A stretch of DNA of 24,047 nucleotides, from positions 1-24,047 of the IMG/VR virus record IMGVR_UViG_3300037520_001497. One strand, 5' to 3'. The position numbers and the translations under genes were made by a program. The DNA is from a virus. Under the pieces are notes generated by a model. The model was not told the DNA's origin, did no database searches, and worked only from the letters and a program-made list of their open reading frames with translations. Shown one piece after another: positions 11,884-18,100 of the stretch; position 1 is the first letter of the stretch, and each line of letters begins with the position of its first letter.

Positions 11884-12960
11884 TTATGTACTGGTAAATT
11901 TATTAAAAATTTCTAAATGGTCAGCATCGGTAATATGTCGTTGATATTCCCGTAAATGTACGGTTGTACTATGTCCCATCCACTTAGCAGCTACGGATAT
12001 GGGGATTTTATATTTTAGTGCGGCTCGGACTGCCCATGCGTGGCGCAAGTCGTAGGGAGCGAAGGATACTTTGTAGCGTTTAAGAGATTTGTATATGACG
12101 TTGCCTATGTCCTTAAAGGTTCTGTCATCTGTTTTAATTGTTGGCTTGTGCATCTCCCACAGTTGCCAATCCGTTACCCATTCTAGTGGCAATGGATAGG
12201 CCAAGCGTGTACCTGTTTTGCCGTCTAATATTTTGCATCGGTGGGGATGCTCTTGTTCTATTTCACAGAATAACGCTTCGTGGGGTCTTAGTCCGTAGGT
12301 GGCGATTGCGCCAAATACCCACAACCAAGACGGGTTCGTAATCTTTTCTCTATTGGTAATAATCTCATCTTCTGTTGGCAGTTGCCTGATGATTTGGCTG
12401 GCACTGCTGTAATTGCCTTGGTATTTCTTTAAGCTGCATTCAATGCCCGCTAATTTGGCTAATTGCTCAAATTTCTGGCAAATCCGTTGACGAGTCCAGG
12501 TATTTGCTTCGGTCTGTATGGCTGTGGCTATCAATACCTCACGGGTTAGGGGTTTGTCTTGGGGTAGGCGGCTAAAAAATACTTCGTAGTGGTCTTTCCA
12601 GGTTTGCTGCTTGGTTGGTTCGCGGCCATTGGTCGCAAAGTATTCTGTCTTAAATTTCTCAATCCAATATCGGCACGTCCCCACATTTGTTGGTTCGGAT
12701 TCTAAGTATTTTGACCAGTCAAAGCCACCGGTCACTAGAAGTCCGCCAATGATTTTGGCTTCGGCTTCAGCCCGTTGTAGTCCTGCGGGGTTGGCATAAA
12801 TTCCCAGTGCTAGGTATTGCTGATAGGGAGCGCGTTTATCAGAACCGGGCTTTGGTGGCAGGGTAGCGCGAAGGGAAAGGCGATCGCCGCGTTGGCAAAC
12901 TGTAACCCCAATCCTGCCAGCCTTGAGCCGTTCGTTAACAGATTCCAAAGTCCATTTCAT
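11884..12960 (-). CDS. int: Tyrosine integrase (site-specific recombinase)
   Basis: This 358-aa protein carries the catalytic domain at about 205-358. Arg225 is in TYGLRPHEAL, Lys248 in ILDGKTGT, Arg306 in APYDLRHAWAVR, His330 in KWMGHSTTVH, and the nucleophile is Tyr339 in HLREYQRHI. The usual His of the H-x2-R motif is Tyr303, a variation tolerated in some tyrosine recombinases. The N-terminal part (1-70) is an arm-binding-like domain (CQRGDRLSLRATLPPKPGS). It is the right size for a phage integrase and directly adjoins the tRNA-Arg fragment (13086-13131) and the TTGAACTA boxes, which makes integration at tRNA-Arg(UCU) likely. The start is the ATG at 12960, within the first such box. Confidence 0.92.
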   Translation of the reverse strand: MKWTLESVNERLKAGRIGVTVCQRGDRLSLRATLPPKPGSDKRAPYQQYLALGIYANPAGLQRAEAEAKIIGGLLVTGGFDWSKYLESEPTNVGTCRYWIEKFKTEYFATNGREPTKQQTWKDHYEVFFSRLPQDKPLTREVLIATAIQTEANTWTRQRICQKFEQLAKLAGIECSLKKYQGNYSSASQIIRQLPTEDEIITNREKITNPSWLWVFGAIATYGLRPHEALFCEIEQEHPHRCKILDGKTGTRLAYPLPLEWVTDWQLWEMHKPTIKTDDRTFKDIGNVIYKSLKRYKVSFAPYDLRHAWAVRAALKYKIPISVAAKWMGHSTTVHLREYQRHITDADHLEIFNKFTST

Positions 12961-13195
12961 TGAACTATTCCTGAACTAAAATATTTATTTAAGATGCAAT
13001 ATAAAATCATATAAAGCAATATTCCAAGCGCGCACAAGTGCCACGGATAAAATAAAAAGCCTTGGAAAACCAGGACTTTAAAGAACGGGTACGACAGGAC
13101 TCGAACCTGTGACCGTCCGCTTAGAAGGCGGTAGAAAAAATCTTGTAATTTATTGTTGGCAAGGGTTTTCAAGGTAGTTCAAAAATATTGAACTA
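12960..13195. other. Putative attP region with repeated integrase arm-type boxes
   Basis: TTGAACTA occurs at 12960 and 13188, CTGAACTA at 12971, and the inverted form TAGTTCAA at 13175. The last two of the right side make a perfect dyad, TAGTTCAA-AAATA-TTGAACTA (13175-13195). These boxes flank the tRNA-Arg 3' half (13086-13131) at about 110 bp on one side and 45 bp on the other. A further, imperfect inverted pair (CCTTGGAAAACC at 13060 and GGTTTTCAAGG at 13164) lies closer in. Integrases bind arm boxes outside a core in this manner; binding here is inference. Confidence 0.55.
13086..13131 (-). other. 3' half of tRNA-Arg(UCU), candidate att core
   Basis: Read leftward, the fragment has the anticodon stem and loop CCGCCTTCTAAGCGG (loop CTTCTAA, anticodon TCT), then a complete T-arm (ACAGG-TTCGAGT-CCTGT) and the acceptor strand CGTACCC with G at position 73. 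No D-arm or 5' acceptor strand follows upstream, so it cannot be a working tRNA. Phages that integrate in tRNA genes carry precisely such a 3' part so that the host tRNA stays intact. Confidence 0.75.
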
Positions 13196-13201
13196 AAACT
13201 G

Positions 13202-13210
13202 TGCTATGAT
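13202..13210 (+). promoter_or_regulatory. Extended -10 promoter element before the tRNA-like gene
   Basis: TGCTATGAT matches the extended -10 form (TG-n-TATAAT-like). The perfect dyad at 13175-13195 ends 7 bp upstream, so a protein bound there could control this promoter. No good -35 box is visible. It would start the transcript of the rightward tRNA-like/FHA cassette. Confidence 0.4.
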
Positions 13211-13279
13211 GATTTTACGCCGGAACTCGTTAATTCTAATATAGGCTTCATGCCTTGCGAATTACAGGAATGGCGTTTT

Positions 13280-13361
13280 CGCGGGGTAGTTTAATGGAAA
13301 AACCGTCGGTCACTTAGGTGCGGACGTTAAATGAATGGAGAGTTCGATTCCTCCCCCCGTG
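13280..13361 (+). tRNA. tRNA-like gene, degenerate, with an enlarged anticodon arm
   Basis: CGCGGGG (13280-13286) and CCCCGTG (13355-13361) form a 7-bp acceptor stem with one G-U pair. TA and a D-arm follow (GTTT-AATGGAA-AAAC), and there is a T-arm with loop TTCGATT and a stem GGAG(A)G/CCTCC with one bulged A. The anticodon region (about 13304-13326) is larger than normal; the best pairing leaves a 9-nt loop (CACTTAGGT), so I cannot assign an amino acid. No CCA is encoded. A strong terminator follows. It may be a phage tRNA, a decayed tRNA or a tRNA mimic. Confidence 0.5.
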
Positions 13362-13384
13362 TATCAACACCTTAATTTATTGCT

Positions 13385-13411
13385 AACTCCTGAGAAATCA
13401 GGAGTTTTTTT
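13385..13411 (+). terminator. Intrinsic terminator after the tRNA-like gene
   Basis: AACTCCTGA pairs perfectly with TCAGGAGTT around a GAAA tetraloop, and T7 follows (13405-13411). It shows that the tRNA-like gene is its own short transcription unit. The FHA-like gene needs its own promoter, so its true start must lie beyond. Confidence 0.92.
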
Positions 13412-13436
13412 GTCATTAATGTATCTTTGCTACAAT
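13410..13436 (+). promoter_or_regulatory. Promoter of the FHA-like gene
   Basis: TTGTCA (13410-13415) and TACAAT (13431-13436) are close to the sigma70 consensus with a slightly short 15-bp spacer. Transcription would start near 13443, which excludes the earlier ATG at 13419 and favours the start at 13473. Confidence 0.5.
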
Positions 13437-13472
13437 GTAACTGGCATTGCCAGTGACTATATTTTTAAGGCT

Positions 13473-13898
13473 ATGAATACATGGTTAGAAGTTGCGGCGG
13501 AAAACGTCTGCTTGCTAGAAATAGATTTGGATAAAATTATTAAAGTAATCGTCAAGCGAACTAAAGAGACTTTAGCAATACGATTGGCTATTTCAGAGCA
13601 TCAAGTAGCGGAAATATTATTTCCTAATATTAAAATTTATTGTGCTATATCCAATTATCCTCCCCAGTGCGAAATTATCTATCATAGGTTCTTTGACCGT
13701 AAATATTATTGGGCCGTGAAAGATGGTTCAATTGCGGAAAATATTAATAGCTTAAATGGTACTTTTGTAGATGGTGTAAGACTTTTAAGCTATGAAGTTA
13801 AGAAATTACAACACAACAATACAATAACTTTTGCTGGACAACCTTCCCCTTGGATAAAGTTTTGTGATTTAACCCAAAAAGAAGAGGATTGTATATGA
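13473..13898 (+). CDS. FHA-like domain protein (phosphopeptide binding), phage accessory gene
   Basis: The 141-aa product has a helical N-terminus (NTWLEVAAENVCLLEIDLDK) and a C-terminal beta region at about 65-125. It contains S-L-N-G-T-F-V-D-G (Ser93, Asn95, Gly96, Thr97), then L-Q-H-N-N-T-I-T-F-A-G. These are the S-x-N-G-T-F-V-N-G and G-D-x-I-x-F-G signatures of FHA domains, which read phosphothreonine. The early G-R strand of the family is not visible, so the domain may be partial. It overlaps the next, membrane, gene by 4 bp (ATGA), and the pair may act together. Longer starts within the tRNA-like gene or terminator are rejected. Such a gene is unusual in a phage and could be a moron. 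Confidence 0.68.
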   Translation: MNTWLEVAAENVCLLEIDLDKIIKVIVKRTKETLAIRLAISEHQVAEILFPNIKIYCAISNYPPQCEIIYHRFFDRKYYWAVKDGSIAENINSLNGTFVDGVRLLSYEVKKLQHNNTITFAGQPSPWIKFCDLTQKEEDCI

Positions 13899-14296
13899 AA
13901 AAGATTCAATTTAATTTCTATAAAATCTGTATATTTCTAGGAATAGCTGGCGGTAGTTTTGGGATTTCTAGGCTGGTTGTTGCTGCCTTTCCTGCTGTTG
14001 ATAAATTTACTATTTTTAGTGCCTTCTTTTTTCCTATCTTTGGTTGGTGGGCAAAACTAGAAGCTGATTTATCTAAAAAATCTGAGGATTACAAAACCTT
14101 GGAAGCACAGATGGAGGCTCAAGATAGAATCCATGAAGTGGCATTGACTGATTTACAAGGTCGCTTTGAGTTCCTGAATTTGCGTATTGATCAGGTGATG
14201 GAAAGTCAAGAAATGAGAGCAGCTATAGCTAAAAATTCTAAGAAAATCAAGGAGATTGACGAAGCCTTGATAAGACAAGGCTTGAAAGATGCCTAA
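13895..14296 (+). CDS. Membrane protein with C-terminal coiled coil, coupled to the FHA gene
   Basis: From the ATG at 13895 the product is 133 aa. Two hydrophobic segments (about 9-30: ICIFLGIAGGSFGISRLVVA; about 38-55: FTIFSAFFFPIFGWW) form a hairpin in the membrane. A long coiled coil follows (LSKKSEDYKTLEAQMEAQDR, then RIDQVMESQEMRAAIAKNSK). The layout recalls holins and other small phage membrane proteins, but the long cytosolic or periplasmic coil suggests a partner, perhaps the FHA-like protein. GAGG lies 7 nt upstream. Its end overlaps a short decayed frame at 14289. Function is unknown. Confidence 0.65.
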   Translation: MKKIQFNFYKICIFLGIAGGSFGISRLVVAAFPAVDKFTIFSAFFFPIFGWWAKLEADLSKKSEDYKTLEAQMEAQDRIHEVALTDLQGRFEFLNLRIDQVMESQEMRAAIAKNSKKIKEIDEALIRQGLKDA

Positions 14297-14387
14297 TCTT
14301 GCCTTTGAATCTCCCTCTTATAATGGCGGTTCAAATATTAGTAAATCAGCAGAAGCACCACATCTCACTCTTAGGAGCGTGGGGTGA
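14289..14387 (+). pseudogene. Truncated 5' end of a gene interrupted by an IS200/IS605-type end
   Basis: ATG at 14289 overlaps the previous stop by 8 bp. The frame reads MPNLAFESPSYNGGSNISKS, then AEAPHLTLRSVG, and stops at 14387. The first part looks like the start of a normal gene in this operon, and the last part, E-A-P followed by a hairpin, resembles TnpB C-termini. No continuation is seen in the next 120 bases (14388-14507), in which I recognise nothing else. Confidence 0.4.
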
Positions 14388-14388
14388 A
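14351..14388 (+). mobile_element. IS200/IS605-type right-end-like remnant (first)
   Basis: AGAAGCACCACA...CACTCTTAGGAGCGTGGGG carries a weak hairpin (CAC/GTG and TC/GA) of the kind found after TnpB genes. It is similar to the copy at 15112. No tnpA or tnpB frame is nearby. The identification rests on resemblance and on the similarity of the two copies. Confidence 0.4.
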
Positions 14389-14507
14389 TGCGCGTGAGTT
14401 GAGTTGCGTAGCCCAAATTGTATTTGAGCGTAGCGAAAACAAAGAAGGCTACAGCGATGAAACGAACAAAATATTAATTTTATGTTATTATAAAAAAGTA
14501 GGTGTAG

Positions 14508-14636
14508 TCCACTAAATCAGCTTCAATAGTAATAAATGTAAATACATCTGATGCTAATTCTTTCCGCCGTAGTCAAGCACAAATGGGGAGGGATGCAGGG
14601 GAACAATTAAGAAGGAGTATGCAGCGTAATGGATAA
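14508..14636 (+). pseudogene. C-terminal fragment of a phage tail tape-measure protein
   Basis: A frame open from a stop at 14505 to TAA at 14634 reads SIVINVNTSDANSFRRSQAQ, then MGRDAGEQLRRSMQRNG. The N-V-N-T-x-D-A-x-S-F-R-R-S-Q-x-Q signature followed by a short basic helix is typical of the extreme C-terminus of lambda-like tape-measure proteins. There is no room for the rest of the gene (usually hundreds of residues). It overlaps the next gene's start by 8 bp, the spacing seen in intact tail operons, so the fragment kept its original neighbour. Confidence 0.6.
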
Positions 14637-15075
14637 TCAAGAATTAGAAACTATTGAATTAGATGCAATATCTTTACTTGATCACCTGTCGGAACAAAGC
14701 ACCAACCTAGCCATGTGCTGGAAAATCACAAAAGACAATAAAGTTATTCAAGGTTTTACCGACTACGATCAAAACCTTGTCATTGAAGGTGTGGTTTACA
14801 AAGCAGTCACAGAGCTTAATGCCACTTATTTTATTCTAGAAGACATTAGCGAGGCAGGTTTAGTAGGTGGTGAGTATAATCGTGCCAGAGTAGATGTGTT
14901 CCTATGCCGTCCATTGTCTCCGTCCTCCGATTTTCTTGAGCATATTCTCTTAGATTCTTTCTATTTTCTTAGAACAGACCCATTATTATTTCAAATCATA
15001 AATTCCCAAGTAGAAAAATACTTTGGGGATTGCAACCGAAACAATATGGTACAGAAGCTGATCAAGAAAAGTTAG
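14629..15075 (+). pseudogene. N-terminal part of a DUF2163 tail-assembly protein, truncated
   Basis: This 148-aa frame contains CWKITKDNKVIQGFTDYDQN, then LVIEGVVYKAVTELNATY, and YNRARVDVFLCRPLSP. These match the N-terminus of DUF2163 proteins (W-K-I-T-R-x-D-G...G-F-T-D-H-D-x-D-L...Y-D-x-A-x-V), which work with or replace L-like tail proteins. After about residue 103 the similarity ends, and the product is about half the usual length. Another frame then reads WGLQPKQYGTEADQEKLER and stops at 15179, so the 3' part is frameshifted or chimeric. AAGGAG lies 11 nt upstream. It points rightward, opposite to the functional tail genes, and so is a remnant of another phage. Confidence 0.62.
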
Positions 15076-15111
15076 AGCGCATTTTTAAAAATGTCTTCAT
15101 GGAAGAGTCGC

Positions 15112-15160
15112 ACCAGAAGCCCACACTCACCCGAAGGGGAGTGTGTGGAGTATGTCACGC
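15112..15160 (+). mobile_element. IS200/IS605-type right-end-like remnant (second)
   Basis: AGAAGCCCACACTC followed by ACCCGAAGGG and GAGTGTGTGG forms a hairpin (CACACTC/GAGTGTG plus CCC/GGG). GAGTATGTCAC follows, the pattern of Nostocales IS605 right ends. It resembles the copy at 14351. No transposase is present, so it is a solo end or remnant. Confidence 0.45.
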
Positions 15161-15184
15161 TACGACTTTGGAACAATAGGCGGT

Positions 15185-15685
15185 CTACAATTCAATACCA
15201 CATGGAAAATTATTATCAGCTAATATTCCGCCTAATTCCTCAATCTCTTCCTGTGATAAGCCGCCAGGAATCCCCTCTATGGTTGCCTTTGCCAGCGCCA
15301 TAAACAAATCCATGTTCCGATATTGCACCACAGTTTGTAATGCTGAAAAAGCGTTAGGGTTCTGTGTGGTCAGTATTTTCGTAAAGAAACTACTACTAGC
15401 TAAAGCAGGGAGAATATTGTTCCACTTGGGTGGGTTGGGTTCAGTCATATTGTTAATTGCATTAAGGTATTTTTCTAAAGGTGAGTCACCGGGTGAATTG
15501 GGGTAAACATTCTGAAACCAATCAGCTTCATAATATTCTTTAGCATCAGGATTATTAGTCTCAAATTGTTGTAAATCTCCATCCACAACATAAAGAAGAT
15601 CCCCGTTTGCCTCATTAGTTGCTATTTGGGTAAGTGTGTAAAACTGATTAAACCCGATATTGCTAGAGACGATATATGCTTTCAT
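15185..15685 (-). CDS. Last gene of the tail operon, hypothetical (tail-fibre accessory?)
   Basis: The 166-aa acidic protein reads MKAYIVSSNIGFNQFYTLTQ, then YYEADWFQNVYPNSPGDSPL, and has an acidic helical C-terminus (GLSQEEIEELGGIL). No membrane segment or catalytic motif is visible. It follows the fibre-like gene by 2 bp and is the last gene of the operon, a place often taken by a fibre-assembly factor. That role is inference; I do not recognise a family. The right-end-like hairpin at 15112-15160 lies just downstream. Confidence 0.6.
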   Translation of the reverse strand: MKAYIVSSNIGFNQFYTLTQIATNEANGDLLYVVDGDLQQFETNNPDAKEYYEADWFQNVYPNSPGDSPLEKYLNAINNMTEPNPPKWNNILPALASSSFFTKILTTQNPNAFSALQTVVQYRNMDLFMALAKATIEGIPGGLSQEEIEELGGILADNNFPCGIEL

Positions 15686-15687
15686 TA

Positions 15688-16488
15688 TTATAAATAAGTA
15701 ATGGTGCAGTTGTTAGCGTTGTACCCGTTAATTCCCATGTTTACGGCAAAGAATAGTGGGGCTAAGTTGGTTGATAAAAGACTGCCAGTGCGTCTGACTT
15801 GATAAGTCCCGTCGTTTAGCTTAACAGCAATGGTTACTCTGCGATTTTGCAAAGTAAATCTCACCACAGCGGGTAATTTTTGTGATGTATTTTGCGAAAT
15901 ACTCATCTCGTAAGACGCTGAACTTCCTTCTCCTGCGACTGGCTGCCTGTAATCAGCTTGGAAAAAACCACTGACATAACTAAATGATTTTGTGAAAAGG
16001 CTCGCAGACATTGGTTGGCCGTCCCCGGTTAGGGTAAAGTCTATTTGTACATTTTGTGTACTAGCAAAACTAACGGTAGAAATAGATGAAGCCATCCACG
16101 TAGCTGGATCATAAAATCTAGCATTATTAAACCCTTGGTGTCCAACATCAGGGTGATTTCCTATTCCGCTCAGAATTATTGTTGACAAAGACGCGGGGAT
16201 AGATAATGCAATATCAGCGATCGCATTAGCGTAAGAACTTGCGTAACGTAGCTGTGTTGGACTAACGAAAATGGCATAGTATTTTTGCGTTCCTGTAACT
16301 GAACCATTTTGGGCATTAAACAGCTTTACATACATCACATCCCCAGTGACAAAAGGGTGAGCGGGAACTGTGAATGTACTGTTGGTGCTATCTGCCCACG
16401 TCCCACTACCACCACCTCCAGTGGTTGAAAAAGACCAAGGGGAGGTGTAAGGGGCGATTAGATTGGCTGTTATCGTACTTCCTGGCAT
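15688..16488 (-). CDS. Beta-rich tail-fibre or receptor-binding-like protein
   Basis: The 266-aa product starts MPGSTITANLIAPYTSPWSF, with a Gly/Ser/Thr-rich stretch (TGGGGSGTWADS). The rest is rich in beta-forming residues (QNVQIDFTLTGDGQPMSASL) and ends KLNDGTYQVRRTGSLLSTNL, then FFAVNMGINGYNANNC. This is typical of phage fibres and receptor-binding domains. There is no sign of an enzymatic motif. It lies 1 bp downstream of the previous gene and is the third of three consecutive fibre-like genes. Confidence 0.66.
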   Translation of the reverse strand: MPGSTITANLIAPYTSPWSFSTTGGGGSGTWADSTNSTFTVPAHPFVTGDVMYVKLFNAQNGSVTGTQKYYAIFVSPTQLRYASSYANAIADIALSIPASLSTIILSGIGNHPDVGHQGFNNARFYDPATWMASSISTVSFASTQNVQIDFTLTGDGQPMSASLFTKSFSYVSGFFQADYRQPVAGEGSSASYEMSISQNTSQKLPAVVRFTLQNRRVTIAVKLNDGTYQVRRTGSLLSTNLAPLFFAVNMGINGYNANNCTITYL

Positions 16489-16489
16489 T

Positions 16490-18100
16490 TTAAACCTCTA
16501 AGATATTAATGCTTGCACGGATGGTTGTTGTGAGATTGGATAGGGAAAAGGACTCTGAAAATTCATAAGTTCGGGTAGCATTAAAAGTATTTGGGGTATC
16601 CCAAATAACATCATTGTTACTAACTGGAATACTTGCATCAATAGCACACATCCAAAGCTCATCACTTTTTAATAGGAATTGTTGCCCAAAATCTCCTGTA
16701 ACTTGAGCGTCATTAGTATATTGCGCTGTTAGAAAAGTTCTATTGAGAGCAAATAAATCCTCTAAGTTGATGTTTAATGGCTTGGTTGTTGATACAAAAT
16801 ATTGTCCAATTTGAGTTCCCCCAATTACAAAACTATTTCTGTTAGTATTAAACTGAATTGCAGAAAGATTGTTAATAGATGTCCAGGTATTTGTACTTTC
16901 AATTGTGGGATTTTTAATTAATACAATTCTCCATGCTCCAGAGGTAGCTAAAATATTTATTTCTGCGGTAAGTAAATTGCTGAAATTCTTCTTACCATTA
17001 ATAAAATCTCTAGCTCTAATTCCTAGTATTGGAAATGGAGAGCGACTAGGAGAAACTAATTTAGATGCAGATATTGAGTTAATTTCTGAGGTACTAATGG
17101 GGATACCTAAGCTAGTAACTGAAGTCCCATATTTTGACAGGGTTTGTAATGTTGTGGATTGTCCAACATTCTTGACTTCAAAACTAATGGGTATTGCTTC
17201 TTCATCAGTGATTCTATCTTGGGAGCTATCAGAATCGTTGTACAAGCTGTGAACTAATACCCATCTAGCACTGCCACTAATCTCAACATAAGCCCAAAAT
17301 CTAGCACCTATTCCGGCTGTGCCTACCTCAATTCCAAACATTCCTACATTGGTAAAAGTTTGGATATGTCCATTAGTACCATCTAGTTTGTTACCATTAA
17401 ATTGACTTCTTGGTATTTCTACTTCATTGGTAGACCCTCCTAAAGTGCGACGATAACCAACTTTAAAATTATCAGCTTGTCCGTTGCCATAAATCCTGAA
17501 GAAATATCCTGAATTGCCTCCAAACAATCCCCATGATTTTGAGCAATTAGGGTTATCCGAAAGAGTCATTGATACAGCTACAGTAACTAAAATTGGATTA
17601 GCTGCGGCACTAAATACTCTATTAGAATAGAGTACAGTCTGCTGGTAGCCAATACCCGCACTTACGGGATAATTTCTTAGCTGAATTGCACTAACTTGAG
17701 GCAGGAACTTAACCTCAGTTAGTGAACCGGGGTAGGTTGCCCTGGCGTTGATTCTTTCAGTCCAGATAATGGATTCAGAACCTTGAGGCATAGTGCCACC
17801 ATCAGTAGTATCTGATAGTTGGACACTCCATTGGTTAGGCTCGCTGTCGTAGTTAGAAACATTTCTAAATAGAATGGAAGATTTGACTTGTCTTCCTAAA
17901 GCAAAAGCATCAGTAACGTTTTCGCTTGAGGGTTTGTAAATTGGGTTTACTAGCTCCGCCGGGGAATTTGGAGGGAAAACCCCAATATACTGTATAAGAG
18001 CGTCCTCAGCTAAAACAAAGGGATAAGATTGTGCAATTGGCTTTTCCCCAGCCTTAGATTGAGTATCCCCAATGTCTTCCGGTAAGTGGATTTGCGTCAT
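16490..18100 (-). CDS. Tail-fibre-like protein B, paralogous to its upstream neighbour
   Basis: The 536-aa product is beta-rich and low in Cys, with G-N-K-L-D-G-T near the middle, then RFWAYVEISGSARWVLVHSL and LIKNPTIESTNTW. These match, in order, G-N-R-L-D-G, FWAYVPLNKTPKPGQPRWVR and LVKNPTVTG in the gene just upstream, so the two are paralogues. I chose the ATG at 18100, giving a 4-bp ATGA overlap with that gene; a start at 18112 is possible. The role is probably adsorption or baseplate, inferred from position and composition. Confidence 0.72.
   Translation of the reverse strand: MTQIHLPEDIGDTQSKAGEKPIAQSYPFVLAEDALIQYIGVFPPNSPAELVNPIYKPSSENVTDAFALGRQVKSSILFRNVSNYDSEPNQWSVQLSDTTDGGTMPQGSESIIWTERINARATYPGSLTEVKFLPQVSAIQLRNYPVSAGIGYQQTVLYSNRVFSAAANPILVTVAVSMTLSDNPNCSKSWGLFGGNSGYFFRIYGNGQADNFKVGYRRTLGGSTNEVEIPRSQFNGNKLDGTNGHIQTFTNVGMFGIEVGTAGIGARFWAYVEISGSARWVLVHSLYNDSDSSQDRITDEEAIPISFEVKNVGQSTTLQTLSKYGTSVTSLGIPISTSEINSISASKLVSPSRSPFPILGIRARDFINGKKNFSNLLTAEINILATSGAWRIVLIKNPTIESTNTWTSINNLSAIQFNTNRNSFVIGGTQIGQYFVSTTKPLNINLEDLFALNRTFLTAQYTNDAQVTGDFGQQFLLKSDELWMCAIDASIPVSNNDVIWDTPNTFNATRTYEFSESFSLSNLTTTIRASINILEV

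Noticed and set aside
12957-13172. A 71-codon leftward frame over the att region
   Set aside because: It contains the R-S-Q-V-R-V-L-S-Y-P-F sequence that arises when a tRNA T-arm is translated; it is a tRNA ghost frame.
13335-13472. Upstream start codons for the FHA-like protein (13335 and 13419)
   Set aside because: 13335 lies in the tRNA-like gene before a strong terminator, and 13419 lies upstream of the probable transcription start near 13443.
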